Below, piece by piece: positions 37,861 through 51,070 of a stretch of 64,000 nt of DNA. The notes below the pieces were generated by a model. The model searched no databases. It was not told the origin of the DNA and saw nothing but the letters and a program-made list of their open reading frames with translations. Position numbers and translations under genes: made by a program. The stretch comes from Carnegiea gigantea (lineage: Eukaryota > Streptophyta > Magnoliopsida > Caryophyllales > Cactaceae), in NCBI GenBank assembly GCA_029747015.1, contig JAKOGI010000145.1, positions 218,501 through 282,500 of the forward strand, in the 5' to 3' direction. The first letter of the stretch is position 1, and each line of letters begins with the position of its first letter.

Positions 37861-39876
37861 ATGTATGTATATATGTTTTAGTTGATGGTCTTGAAATTTA
37901 TATGAATTAAATGTTTCTCGAATGAAAGTTTCATTCTATTATAAATATCCTTGAGACTATTCTAAACTTTATATTCTTTTTTTTTATAAATATTTTCTGA
38001 TTTTATAGTTGTTCAATCAATTTGTAACATCATATTCTGGATCTTTCATGGTGTCTTTAGACTTATTCTCTCACAAACCCTCGTTGCTTTCATAGAAAAT
38101 ATATCTTAATTTTATGATTTCTTCATTTAAATTTTTTTATAATTTTTAATATATTTTAAAATCAATTTATTAAGACATACTGGTATTCCATTTAAAAGTT
38201 ACTTTTACTTAAAAAATAGACGAGAATATTTCAATTGCACAAGTATTATGTGCAAGTTGAAATTTTGTACATAATTTGAACATTTTTTTTAATGTCTCTT
38301 ATTTTTTAAGAATTAAGTCATTATAATTCATAAATTTTAGAAGCCAAGCAAGGTTCAATGGAGGGGGTAAAGTTCCACAATCATAACTCACTAAGAAATT
38401 CAAATTTGAGGCTAAAAAATTGGAATAACGTCAAAAAACTTTATCCCATTGCATTTCCACAATGCTATAGATCAATATTTATCCTTGGGATTTTCACTTC
38501 AATAGGTTGTGGAGCGTGTCAAAGTTTGGGTAGTTTCAAAGCTGAGACACTCTGACAGAATTTCAAAGTTAAAAAAGTGTGCTTTGCTTCTGTGCAGACT
38601 TTAGGAATAGCTTGAGCTAACTTCGGTACATAAATAGAGTTTAAGGTAATGATAATAGGACTTGGATAAACGAAAAACCATCAACAAGCCCAAAGACCCA
38701 CATATAAGTTGATTAAAGGCCATGTTACGCTCAATCTATCTAAAGGATCTACTCAAACCGCCACCAAGGATACTTAGATAAAGAGATAGAGATTTTTGGA
38801 GTCAAGCAAGTTAACTTTCAATAATCTCCAACGGATACAAACTTTGCAATTTATAAGGAAACGATTTAACTCCTAGTCAAATGAAAAACATTAAACTAGT
38901 GCACTTAACCTTTAAAGATGAAAGCTCAAACTTCGAGAAAATAAAAGAAGAAATATAAAAAAGACTAGACTTAATTTAGTGCTAATTTAACCTCTTTGAT
39001 GATTCATCTTCTGCTATTAAATACACGCTCATGCTTGGGATATCCAAGTGAGAAGGAGTTGGAAAGACTTGGATGCCCTGAATTGAAACTCAAGATTGGA
39101 TGAATCTCATGGAGAATTAGTGGAGGAAATCAATAGTTGAGCCATGCCCCTTGTATTATCCTCTAGAGTAGCTTCAAAGTCGTCATTAAATACTTTGGCA
39201 AACTGTTAAACTTTGCTCTATAACTGACTTTAATTGACCAATGACTTTGGTTTGGAACTGACTTTGTTAGATTTTTTGAAACAAACTCTGGACTGCTTTC
39301 AAAGTTGTTGGAATGAACTTTGAGTTGATAATTGCTAAACCTTCTAAACTTTTGCTCCAAAGTAACTTTTTAAGCTAAGATAAAATGTGTAGCTTGGACT
39401 TATTTTGATCAACGACTTGGATGAATCAGACCCTTGGAGCCACATGCTCCAAGTTGTTTCAATATAGATATGATCTCCATTATGACATTTTGACTTATAA
39501 TTTTCAATTCAAGGTGTGTTCGTTACATGAGTACATGTTTTTCTTTAATAACGCTGTTTGTGGATGTTAACCAATAAACACATGAGATATATGCACAACT
39601 TACACAAAAAAAGGAGGGGTTCCTCTATCTAAAACACCAATCTGTTGTACTTGGATATATGCATATTAGAGTCATCGATCAAGATTGCGAGGATGTAACA
39701 TGAAAAAAATGTATTAACCCATTGAGAGGATATGACGTGAAAAAGTGTATTAGCCTTTCATGCTTGACATAAAAATAATAATTTATTTCTTAAAAGCCAA
39801 CTTTTATTCAAATATAATCACTAAAAGGTTAAGTCCTACAACCTTCCCTTGTTTTTTTATTATCTTAATCATATCC
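36180..39876. other. Unassigned AT-rich intergenic region
   Basis: No coding region, RNA or complete repeat recognised. Contains A-runs (36785-36798) and a GTAT/TA microsatellite (37795-37868). Parts at 38590-39440 have lower AT and may be old retrotransposon debris, but no motif supports this. Confidence 0.35.
37795..37868. repeat. (GTAT)n(TA)n(GT)n microsatellite
   Basis: Short tetranucleotide and dinucleotide tracts, non-coding. Confidence 0.95.
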
Positions 39877-40142
39877 CACTAAAAAAAAAAAAGAGTCCAA
39901 GTAGCAAAGAAAAATACGATGAAAAATGACAAATTAGCAACGCAATTCTCATATCAGTGATGGAATTCATGATGGAACACGCCCATCGCATAATTTCTCA
40001 TCGATAAACATACACTGATGGACTATAGCGATTTTATCGCTGCTTAGGAAAGGAGTCAGTGATCGACAGTAGAGGGGAGGCGTGAGTTGTGTGCAATAAA
40101 TCAGTGTGGAATATGATGTTTATCGCTTATTAGCCACGGAAT

Positions 40143-40185
40143 TTCCGTCACTAATTAGTGACGAATGGCAAATTCTGTCATGTTT
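40143..40185. repeat. CACTA subterminal inverted repeat
   Basis: GTCACTAATTAGTGAC is a perfect palindrome embedded in ACGGAATTTCCGT-type sequence; such words are transposase-binding repeats in the family. Confidence 0.55.
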
Positions 40186-40439
40186 TCTATATAAAAAAAA
40201 GCTGCATAGGACAACCTTGCTGTACAAATACAATACTGAATACAACTAGAAAGTGGCTCATTCAAGGCCAACTTTCATCCAACACAATCTCATATGAAAC
40301 AACTCTAAGGAGGACTTTCAACCATACATAAGTCACACAATATTCAGTATCTTCAACAAGGAACGCCAAGTTTCAAGCATACACAAACTACTTATGTCAC
40401 AAAAGTGTACAACCATTCTTAAAAGATGAGTATCCAATA

Positions 40440-42300
40440 ACCAAACCAAGATCATAGTTTTCAAACAAACCACATAAAGGGGGAGAAACCAACAACTCAA
40501 TGATCTACAAGGTTTATACCCTCATATTTTGCATCCTAATCTTCATCTTTGTCACTTTGTTGAGGATTACGAAGGGGTTGTTGAAATCTAGAGTCGAAAG
40601 CTTGATGCAATCTAAATATAGTTTGCATTTATTGATTCTTTCTCAAGATTTGTTGACACACTTTCATTTGCTTTGTAAGCATTTCATCCTTAAATTTCTT
40701 TATTGCTTTGAGTTAGTATTTAATTGGATTCCTCTAATTGTCTATATTTCTCCATAAGTATACGGTACGTTTCATCTTGCAAAGTGAACCCCCCAAATTG
40801 GTTAGCACACCCTTTAAATCATTTAACATAGTTTGAGATAACACATGAGTCACGACCTCTAATTGCTATGAAAGATTTGCGTCACCTACATGTCATTGAG
40901 CTTGAACTTAACTTGTGCCCAATTGTAATTAAAATAAATTAAACTTGCTCATTGGGAGGTTCTAAAGTTAGAAGAACTCCTCATTCTGAGAGCCTCATTC
41001 CCAATGATGTAAATACAACCCTTTCTATTATGATTGGCCTTCACCCATGACTCATTTGAATTTGAGAATAACTTAGAAGGATTTGGAGAGTTGCCATCCA
41101 AGGACCCTTGAGTATTGATGATGTTTTAAAACTGTTGTTTAAAAGATTACTACAATACCACAATATTTACAATAAATCAAATAGGTGAACTTTGTGAGAT
41201 TTAAGACTAAAAATTGAACCACTAAAATTGAAAGACTTAGGTTACATATGTTTTCTATGATTTCTTTTCAACCTAAGGCCCATCTAAATTAAATTACCAT
41301 AAATTTTGTAAGTGCAATTGAAGAACTAAACAATAGTAGGCTTCGTCCCAAATTATTGTCTCTACATGTGAACGGAAATAGAAAACACACAAAACACCAC
41401 ATATGTTTGGGGATGAAAACAAAAAAGGAAAATCCATAAAGAAAAACGATTTGGAATAGTTACTCACCCTAATAGTTCTCTAATCAACCTCCCCCCCCCG
41501 AAGCAAATTAAAAATGTCATAAGAGATACAGTTAGTTACAAACCTTCTTCTATGCTCATGCATATGCATGGATCCACAAATGTGGAGAGATGGTAAAAAA
41601 TTTTATGAACCAATGATCCTTTTTTTTTTTTTTTAATTGTTCACATATTTTCTGGTATTCTTTTCCAGCCTCTTGGGGTTCTTTTCAATGATCCTGATGT
41701 AGCCATTTAGGCTTTTTGTTGAATTTCCTTGCTTTGCCAAGATAATCTTTCAAACATGTATTGCCTCTATTTTCAAAGTTCCTCCTTATTAGTTCTTCAT
41801 ATTGACGGTCCCAAATGAAGCACTTTTGTAATTCATAAGATAACAACTATGAAAAAGTATATGAAATGGATAAGGTACCATAAAGTCATTGTTAATCACT
41901 GGTAATTACCTTGAACTTTGTAGACTATAAATCATGAGATGTAGGTAATCACCTTGAACTCTGTAGACTATAAATCATGAGATGTAGGTATTTTACACCA
42001 AGTAGGTGAAGCTTCATCATACTTGCCTTGGAAAATTATAGCACTGCTCTTCACAACACCATCATTTGGATAAAATCTTCAAAAAAAAAGTATATGACAA
42101 TACATATACCAACACCTTGACCTTAAGTAGCTAATTTTCCCTTCTTGACATCGGGATCCTTTCTTGAAAGAATTGACGAAATATATACACAAATACAATT
42201 GTACATATCAACAATTAATGTAACATATACCAAATTATAAAGGCATGCAAAAAATATATGACAATACATAACAATAGCAAATTAACATCCAAACGTCATA
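40440..42300 (-). pseudogene. Possible second CACTA gene (TnpA-like) remnant
   Basis: Between the left end and the transposase. Scattered minus-strand words (e.g. TMLNDLKGVLTNLGGSL near 40780-40850 and coiled-coil-like KFKDEMLTKQMK near 40660-40700) suggest the C-terminal part of the plant CACTA accessory protein. Frames are heavily broken; identity rests on position and weak similarity. A 43-bp tandem duplication occurs at 41903-41988. Confidence 0.35.
41903..41988. repeat. 43-bp tandem duplication
   Basis: A unit with ACCTTGAACTTTGTAGACTA and AATCATGAGATGTAGG occurs twice back to back with two differences. Confidence 0.9.
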
Positions 42301-42354
42301 AACTTAAGTTATACTATAAACAAAAACAGTAAATTATAAATTTCTATCCGCATC

Positions 42355-42560
42355 AGTGTCTTCATCTAGTTTACGCATTATCATTCTCATCCTAATCATC
42401 ATCACCATCCCCATCATCGTCATTATCATCATGTAAGTTCACGTCTTCTTCATAATTTGTTTCATCCTTATCATCACTCACCTTTTCATCAACCTCTTCC
42501 TCTTCTTCCTCATGTAATATCATCATCGCCTTGGATAAATAACAGACCCCTATCATCATT
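42355..42560 (-). other. Acidic repeat region of CACTA pseudogene
   Basis: Minus-strand GAT/GAA/GAC-rich repeats encoding Asp/Glu runs (e.g. DDNDDDGDGDDD). Typical of the acidic tail of Tnp2-type proteins; low complexity and broken by a stop. Confidence 0.5.
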
Positions 42561-42649
42561 TGACATCTTCGATTGGTCCACTTTCATCTACTAGTGTTTC
42601 TTATTATTCAAGAGTTGAATATAATGCGCGTAAGAACATACAAGATTTG

Positions 42650-45110
42650 GTTCAAATTAATACAAGAAATTTGATTCCACTATATTTTAATAAGGGAATG
42701 AGTAAAGTGACAAATTTTGACTAAACCAGTCTACAAATTGAGTTCCGATGATAGTGTCATCACTAGTATGAGTTGCACATTTTGTACTTCTTGTGTAAAG
42801 ATTCTGTAAATTGTTTTTTATGGTGGGGATTAATCCTATATTCTCAAGCTATGCTAAATTCGACATTTAATTGGAACAACTAAGCTAGCACTAATTCAAT
42901 GTGAGGATTAATTTCTTCACAATTTAACAACACGTGCAGATGCATAGTGACATCTTGGTACATGCAAGATACCTTGATCTTTCCTCCTATAATAATTCCT
43001 TGCGGTTAAGAAACTTGTAGAGTTGGAAAATGATCAGTTTATTTTATGCCACCTTATTTCTTCAGCATTTAGCGTGCATGGAATGCACATTAGAGCCAGC
43101 ATGCATGGAATGCACATTAGAGCTAAAATAAGAGATAAAAAAAGTCTTTTCAGTTTCTAAGTAAACTTCTGTAATTGACCCTTTAGGGTACGCTTGTTGC
43201 TCGATCCTTTTTTTTTTTAGTCGATCGAACTATTTAACCAAACACTTGTACACATTACTTATAACTGATTATAAAATGTAATTCTAGCCTTAAATAAGTT
43301 AACTACTAATCTATATAACTTCTCAAATGAATATATCCATCGGTATAATGCAAGACCTTTAAGTTATACTTTTTCTGCCAAGTGCACTAGAAAGTGTTTC
43401 ATCACATTAAAGAAGCCTAGAGGAATTGTTGTTTCCAATTTATAGAGTGTCATTTAAGTGTTTCAATGCATTTTCTCAAGAGCATCCTCCTGTAAGGTTG
43501 TTGACAATGACTTCTTAAAAAAAAACTCATTTATCTCATTAAAAGGTTTCAACACCTTATCTGGGAGACCACAAAGGTACTGGGTAGAAGAGTCTCCATA
43601 AATAGATACCAATCATGACTTTTCACATTTTGAAAATTCACAGTAGTCGGATCCATAACATTGGTCAAGTTTAAGCAGTATCCATCTAGCATTTGAAGTC
43701 CTTTGATCCATTCATACGAGCCTCTTCTTTTATCGATAGGAAGAACAAACTTCGCTGTCGGTATGACCGTTCTACAGTTCAGCCCCGCTGTAGATTTAGT
43801 TCTTATTTATCATATAAATTTACAACATGTAATCTTTATTTAACACTACTCGTTTTTTCAGGAACATCTATAATAGTGTCGATGATGTGTTTAAATAAAT
43901 TTTTTTCCTCTGCGCATTACATCTATGTTATGGCAAAACAACTGATCTTTCCAATAAGACAACTCCCACACTATGGTCTTTGTAGTTCAATTATGCTCAT
44001 TTTCTTTAAACCCTTCAATTTTTTAAAGTCATTGTCTGTGGTTACCATAGAGTAACTGTCCTCCTCTGCAAAAATTTAGTCACCAAATAACTGGTGAAGG
44101 GGATCACCTATAATGATTTAACCTTTTTGAAATGCAGTTTCATTTCTTCTAAAGACATGGTCCCTTGAAAAAAAAAAAAAAATGATAACAATCAAACCCT
44201 GATAATTTACCCATATTCTTTAACCAGAGCAGTTTTTGTTGTTTCATACAGATTGGGCATGCCAACTGACCATGGGTACTCCACTCAAATAACATTCCAT
44301 ATGTTGGGAAATCACTGTTAGTTCACATAAGCACAACCTTGATCTTAAACGTATGGCATATGATCCCAAAGATATATCATACGTGTCAATTCCAACATCT
44401 CATAGTTACTTCAACTCATTCATATGAGGTTGCAAAAACACATTTGTTTTGTTCTTTGGATTTGAAGGGCCAGGGATTGCATGTGTTACAAGCATAAACG
44501 GTGTGTTCATACACAATTCTAAGGAAAGGTTGTAAGGTGTGGCAGTCATCGACTAGATCCAATAAGACCTTGAGGACAAGGTGTAAGTATTGAATCCATC
44601 AACACGCAAGCCAAGCCTAACATTTCGAGGTTTTGCAGTAAAACAGGGATACCTGTTATCCAAATGTTTCCACGTAGCCCCATCTAATGGATGACATGAA
44701 ACACCATCCTCACATCGATATTCATGATGTCATCCCATGTGCTCAATAGTGCTTCTTGATGCATACAACCTCAAAAGTCGAGGTTTCAAAGGCAAGTAAT
44801 GCATCCTTGCATATGGAAGTGAATTTTGGTTCCCATGCTTTGTCTCTTCTATATCGGACACCTACAAAACTTGCAAACATCATGATTAGACTATTCTTTG
44901 TAGAAGGGCATGAAACCTTTACGGCAATAATCAATATGTATCACATTTTTGCCAAGGTCTTTAGCAATTTTCTTCATCTTCGTACAGTTTTTTGGCACGT
45001 GATTGTTAGGATGGCATGCCTCTTTCATTAATAGAACAATTTCATTGAAGCAATCCTATGACATATTATAACCGAATTTAATACTCAATAGTTTGATAGC
45101 AGTGGAGAGC
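42650..45110 (-). pseudogene. Tnp2-type CACTA transposase, main part (broken)
   Basis: Element-encoded DNA transposase. Minus-strand words in order: DCFNEIVLLMKEACHPNNHV (45060-45000), then a region recognisable as the Cys-rich stretch near 44880, GVSCHPLDGATWKHLDNRYP and PRNVRLGLRVDGFN (44720-44590), AIPGPSNPKNKTNVFLQPHM (44480-44410), the CPICMKQQK-like cysteine pair near 44240, LSYWKDQLFCHNIDVMRREKN (split here as WELSYWKDQL and CHNIDVMR; 43970-43900), NVKSHDWYLFMETLLP (43640-43590), NVMKHFLVHLAEK (43410-43370) and YPKGSITEVYLETE (43190-43150). These match the Transposase_21 order. Stops and frameshifts occur throughout. A 26-bp direct repeat (43074-43124) disrupts the end. Confidence 0.82.
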
Positions 45111-46492
45111 TGATGAACCTCTATTTAGTCCCATTTTTAGCCCTTATTTGACTCATTTCCTCCAGCATTCTCACGTTCGATCGTGTTAAGGAAGAGTCAA
45201 ATCGGTCTCCTTTAGCATACTTTTTACTCATATAACATCTTTTGATATTTTCAGGAACTTTATTGAAGAAATGGAAAGATGAACAATATTTAGCAGAAAA
45301 GAGTGCTAAGGAGGCGAGAAAAGTCGCGAAAAAGCATTGCACGGAAGTCCTATGACATCGAACCCACATAGCACGTCTGAGCCACGAAGACCGGCACAAG
45401 TGGCCGGGGCAGCCAAGTGGCACGACCGTGCCAAGTGGCATGCCCGTGCCACTTGTGCCCGGCTGGGCCGTGAGTTCCAGACTTTTGGCACAGTGGCCCC
45501 GTGCCTCGAGGCACGACCGTGCCACCCCCTTTTCCGCATCGCGACTTAAATTTCCTTCGGGCTGTTTTGGGGCTCATTCAGTTTACATTCAGTTTTCTCT
45601 TCCCAGACGTTCTTTAGGGCGATTTTTAGGTTTTATTTGAGAGTTTTTATTTTTTGTATACTTTTGAATTCGCTATTGGATTGAAGTTTGTTCTACCATT
45701 AATTCATGCGATTAATTCCAGGTTCTTCATCTTAATTCTCTCTTCTCTTGTTCTCAACTGTTCTAAAGTTTGTTTAAGATGGTTATTGAATTGAATGTCT
45801 TGGTTGTTGTTAGAAACATGATTGTAGGCTAAATCCTCCAACTTAGGTTGGGATTAACGCTGAATATGTATGGTTGAATTATGAATTGGCCCAATCGCTG
45901 CTTCCCCTTTGTTTTGTAATTGCGAATTCTACTATGCACATCACATGCTCGATGAAATGCTCAAAAGAGTATTCATCATCTTTATTAGAGTTTAGGGGAG
46001 CGTTGAGAGAAGAAACCTTTACCTAATGCAACTTAGTAGACGATTAGGGTTGTAATATGAGAATAATTAAGATCCTAATTGGGATTTAAGATTGTAGACC
46101 TTGTAATCCTTCAAGTTCTAGTCCCATGGGAATAGGCGGCTATAGTTCTAAGATTAGTCTTCAACTCTTGAGAGAGGCAGGAAATGGGCTTAATTGATAA
46201 TCTATCCATTCGTGATGCATGCTTGGGAATGTTTGGTAGAGCTAGTAACTGATTCACTAGCATACTTGTGCAGTTAATTCCAACCTAGATGTTTACTCTT
46301 CTGCCATTCGTTTCACCTTTTCAGTTATCATCATTCTCCTAGTTTAATTCCAAAACTTCAATTGTGATTGCCTAGCTTGAGTAGTTAAATTAGTTCTAGT
46401 AGTTGGAAGCAAGTTCCCTGTGGAATAAGACCCGTACTTGCCGTTGTTAGCTACAACTGGCACCGTGCACTTGCGATATTTTTAATTCAACA
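45111..46492 (+). repeat. Left (5') LTR of the Athila/Tat-type element
   Basis: Starts TGATGAACCTC, ends TTAATTCAACA next to the primer site; 1382 bp. Contains GGCACGACCGTGCC-type short inverted repeats at 45415-45450 that are missing, with about 30 bp, from the right LTR. Confidence 0.9.
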
Positions 46493-46498
46493 AGTTTT

Positions 46499-46518
46499 TG
46501 GCGCTGTTGCCGGGGAAC
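46499..46518 (+). promoter_or_regulatory. Primer-binding site (tRNA-Asp type)
   Basis: TGGCGCTGTTGCCGGGGAAC six bases after the LTR. The usual Athila/Tat site is TGGCGCCGTTGCCGGGGA, complementary to plant tRNA-Asp; one mismatch. Confidence 0.88.
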
Positions 46519-46645
46519 TTACACTTTTCAATATCAGAACCAGTTTGAGCACTCTAGACTAGGCTTTTCTTTTTCTTTTTGCACCTTCTTATTCTCCCTT
46601 CTTCTTGCTTAAAACTGTTTACGCTGTGGCAGTGTTTGCTTTTGT

Positions 46646-49108
46646 ATGCGCAGGAGGAGTCAAGGGGATCAAGACCTTATCCCATTGGACCCTGAGATAG
46701 AAGCAGCAGCACACCGACGCAGCGGAGAAACGAGAAGGAGGAAGAGAGTAGAAGCAGCGATGGCAGGGCAAGAACAGAGGGTGTTGCATGACTACGCCCT
46801 GCCACAAGCGTCGGGTATCACATCGTCTATTGTGAACCCGATAGTCGAAGCCAACAACTTCGAGCTCAGTCCCGCGCTCATCACCTTCGTGGAGCGGGAC
46901 TAGTTCGGCGGCCACTCCTTGGACAACCCCAACATGCACCTTCGCAAATTCCTCGCGAAGTGTGACACCATCAAACTCAATGGGGTGACCACTGACGCGA
47001 TGCGACTGAGGCTCTTCCCATTCTCACTGAGGGATAGAGCCAGTGATTGGCTGCAGAACGAGGAGCCCAACTCGTTCACAACCTAGGAGGCTCTCTCAAA
47101 GGCTTTCCTCAGCAAATACTTCCCACCTGGTAAGACTGCCAAGCTAAGGACGGACATCACCTCTTTCACCCAGCAGGATGGAGAGTCCTTGTACAAGGCC
47201 TGGGAGAGGTTTAAAGACCTCTAGCGGCAATGCTGCCACCACAGAGTTCCTGACTGGATCCTAATCCAGATCTTCTACAATGGGTTGGAGCAGTCAGTGA
47301 AGATTTCTGTCGATGCGGCAGCAGGGGGTGCTCTCATGGAAAAGTCTATTGAAGCGGCAAAGGCATTGTTGGAAGAGATGGCTTCCAATAATTATCACTG
47401 ATCGAGTGAAAGAGCCACCCCCATTGGCAGATATGAGGTGGATACTATAACGCTCTTAGCAACCAGGGTAGATGCCCTCACACAGTGCCTGGATAAAGTG
47501 GCTATCCTATCAGCCACTTTTGCAGGGCCATCAATGGGGGCCTATGCATACTGTGAGACCTGTGGTGTATAGGGACATACCTCCGTTGAGTGTTACAATA
47601 CTCCCCCTAGCATTGAACACGTCAACGCTTTTTATAATTACAACCCTCCACCCCAAAATAACCCCTACCCCACCACCTATAGCCAGGGTTGGAAGAGTCA
47701 CCCGAACCCTCTCTACAAAAATCCTAACCTTCACCCCCAGAGTTCCGTCCAACCGCCTGGTTTCCACAACAGAGCTCCCTATAATCCACCCCCTCCACCT
47801 TCTGAACCTATATCTCAACTGGTGAGTCTCATGGAGCGCTTCATAGCGACTCTTAGTGAGTCAATCAACCTACTGACCTCCAAGGTCAATGCTATGGCCG
47901 CCCATCAGAAGACGATGGACACCCAGATCGCTCAGATCGCCCAACAGGTGAGCCACCTGTCCCGGCCTCAGGGGCATATACCAGGCCAGCCAGAGACTAA
48001 CCCACGAGGTCAAGCTAATGCCATCTCCACGATGGGAGAGGGGTTAGAGGAGAGCCCAGTGATGGTTCTCCAGGAGATAGTTCCAGTTCCTGATTCTGCA
48101 GGAACAGAGGGGAAGAAGAGAAAAGAGAGTCTGAGCTCTGCTGGGGAGCCTAGACCTTCACCTCCCGCTCGCACTTACCAGCCCCTAGTACCTTTCCCCC
48201 AACGACTGGCATGGTCCAAGCTATCACAGCTTGAACCTAGATTTGTGTGATTTCTGAAGACCCTACACCGAATCTATGTTAGTAGCCCCTTCCTGGAAGC
48301 TCTCAAGGATGCACCTGTCCATTTAAAGTTTTTAAGAGAGCTACTGTCCAAGAAGGGCGAACCTGGGGAAGCTTTAATGGCACTCATTGGAGAATCCTAC
48401 AGTGCACTTCAACAAAAGTGGTCACCTTCCAAGCTGCAGGATCCCGGCAGCTCCTCTATCCCATGTTGCATAGGGGATATGCAGATTGAGAGAGTCCTTT
48501 GTGATCTGGGTGTGAGTGTGAGCTTAATGCCTCTCTCTCTCTGCAAGAAGCTACATTTACTGGACCTCAAGCCCACTACATTAACAGTTTAGCTAGCAGA
48601 CTGCTCCTCCAGATACCCTGTTGGCATTCTGGAGGATGTCCCGATCCAGGTGGGCAAGTTTCTCATCCCCTGTGATTTTATCATTCTTGACATGGATGAG
48701 GACTTTCCGGCCCCACTCATCTTAGGTCATCTATTTCTTGCGACTACCGGGGCCGTGATCGATGTTCAGGCAGGTGCTCTATCCTACCAACTACGTGGGG
48801 AGAGGATGGAATTCAGTTTCCCTCCCCCCGCACTGCCTTTAGCGCCTGCCTTTTCCTCATCTTCTGAGGAGCCTATCGCCATTTCCCCCTTCGATGCTAT
48901 TCCTGGGGCTGATATATTTGATGGGAATGGGGGACCCCACATGCTGTTTGAAGGTTCTTCTGCTGTTTCTGCAGGCATCCCGATTTGTTTCGCGACTGCT
49001 TCTGCTTATCCTGGGGAGGTAGCGGATCCTACCTCACATTTCTACACCCACCCCAGGCTACCTCCCACATCGTTACCGTCTACTATTTGGAGGTCAAGGT
49101 CAAGTTAA
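46646..49108 (+). pseudogene. gag-protease frame with seven nonsense codons and no frameshift
   Basis: One frame runs 2.46 kb. Gag core: RKFLAKCDTIKLNGVTTDAM, FPFSLRDRASDWLQNEEP, FLSKYFPPGKTAKLRTDI. Zinc knuckle CETCGV-stop-GHTSVEC at about 47553-47592. Pro-rich and coiled-coil linker follows (MDTQIAQIAQQVSHLS), then the aspartic protease CDLGVSVSLMPLSLCKKLHL at about 48498-48557 with the D-L-G motif intact. In-frame stops: TAG 46901, TAG near 47084, TAG near 47222, TGA near 47400, TAG near 47569, TGA near 48248, TAG near 48589. Six of the seven are one C-to-T or G-to-A change from the expected Gln, Trp or Arg codon. A likely start is the ATG at 46760. The RT that should follow is absent. Confidence 0.85.
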
Positions 49109-51070
49109 GGACCTTAAACAAGCGCGCCTTGGGAGGCAACTCAAGGCATTTATCGCCTTCAAAAAAAAAAAGAAAAAAAGAGAAAACAAAAACCTAGTGT
49201 GTCACCCCGCCCTTTTCCCTCCCCCTTTCCCTCTGCGATCCTTGCATTACCCCTTCCCTTGCTCTTTTTCTACGTCTTTTTCATCGAGGACAATGAAAAT
49301 CTCAAGCATGGGGGGTTGAGCTTATCGCTCTTTGGGTGAAATCGCGGATCTTAGGGTTGGGTCGGATGACATCACTTGCATTCGCATCATATAGATAGGA
49401 CCTCATATAGCTTCACTAGGATTGTTCTTACATTTTTCGTTTATTAGAGCATGTAGTTTAGAGCACATAGTTTAGATTTTGTATCTCAAAAGGAGAAGTG
49501 TATCGGGCTGGGCGTCCTTAAGATTTTCAGGTACAACTTCTTGCCCTTCTCTTCGCTTCCCCTTATAATCTTTACCGCTTTCTTAGTTAGATTTATTGCT
49601 TTTTAAATAAATGTGTGCGAAAACCCTTCTTATGAAAAGAACACAAGGGGCGATGATTGATTGATCTGATTGAGTTGTGTGTTGAAGTGTGGCCTATTAT
49701 GGTGTGAACTTTTAAGAATTGCGCTCTAACACTGCCATCTATATTTCCTCTGCCCTATGTTGTATGTCATATTGCCCTTAAGATTCATGCGACTTGGCTT
49801 GATTGACCTCGATAAGTGGGATATACCTTGGAGTAAGTTGTTGGACTGTGGTAGACTTACCTGTGAGACTTTGAGCTTGGTGACTATTCATTGCATATAG
49901 TCTCGTATTTTCCTTCATGTGTGACTCATCCAGGATTGCATCTCTAGAACTTGGGCTTATTCTCTTTGAAATCGCATTTAGCATGTGCATATGTTAATAT
50001 GATTGAGGTAATTTTTGTTCTATTTAACCATATGAGCCAAAAAGCCACCCATTGATATGTACTACCCTCTTTGCTAGCCCTTCGTGCCTTTCCCCTTATC
50101 TTTGTTGTTGCCCCCTACACACTACACACTTGGCCTATCGATATTCTCCATATCCTTGTCAAGGTCTAGTGGAGCGACACTTCCATGTTGAGTTGGGTTT
50201 GCTTTGAAGGTTAGTTCACCTTGGGTATATTATTAGTGGCCTGTTTAGGGGGATTCGTGATTCAAGTTTATGTTCCCTATGCCATTCACATGCCTTTCTC
50301 CTTTCAAAGAAAAGAAATGGAAATGAATGAAAAAGGAGGAAGCAAATAAAATAAAAGAAAAAAAAGAAAAAAAAAAAGAAAAGTTGTGAATAAAGTGTTT
50401 GGCTTGGGAGTCCGACATGAGATTGCTAAATTCCTCCCTTAAGGTTTTTGTGGCATTTGTTGCTCAAATTTTCAATTGTGGTGTGAAGTTGGTGTTCCGA
50501 AATTGGTTGTACAAGTGTTTTTTGCTCCCTAGTCTTTTGACTATTAGCTCCACTCTTCTCAAATTTATTCCACTTCCCACCCTTTACCTTTGACCCCATT
50601 ACATCCTCTTACAAGTCCTCATGATTTATACATTGCACTTTGCATTAGGCGGTGAGGAATAGAGAACTCTACCAAGCTTATGGTAGTTACTTGATTAGGT
50701 AGAGTATTGAGTGTACCCTTGTTACATATTCTAAACACATTGAGGGGAGTGTTCCACTTTGTCCTAAAGTGAGGTTCTACCAGTCCTACTTACTCACCAC
50801 TCATCAAGGAAGGTCTTGTCTTGTTATGTGCTTCGACACTAGTGCATTTGATGCACTGCATTTGGGTATAGGGACCCATGGAAGGAAGTGTGCAAGCTAT
50901 ATTTGAAATGTCTCACATTTTAACTTGGCCATCTCTAATGCATAGTTTAACTTAGATCATTGATTATTCGTCCCTTGCCTGAAGAGGGTGTGTTGAGAGG
51001 TTTACCATCCTCCCTGATCTTTCATGGCGTAGTCTTGCTTGGGGACAAGCAAGAGATAAGCACGGGGGCG
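49109..51070 (+). other. Non-coding interior of the Athila/Tat-type element, pol deleted
   Basis: No RT, integrase or envelope-like frame. Contains an A/G-rich tract (50330-50385) and ends in the polypurine tract AAGCACGGGGGCG before the right LTR. Confidence 0.7.

Noticed and set aside
45121..45640. Overlapping frames rich in Arg, His and Ala in the LTR, also at 51184-51570
   Set aside because: They lie in the LTRs of the Athila/Tat-type element, appear in both copies with changes, and have no recognisable protein.
47472..47825. Plus frame of 117 codons overlapping gag
   Set aside because: It is out of frame with the gag-protease reading, which keeps recognisable family words in the other frame.
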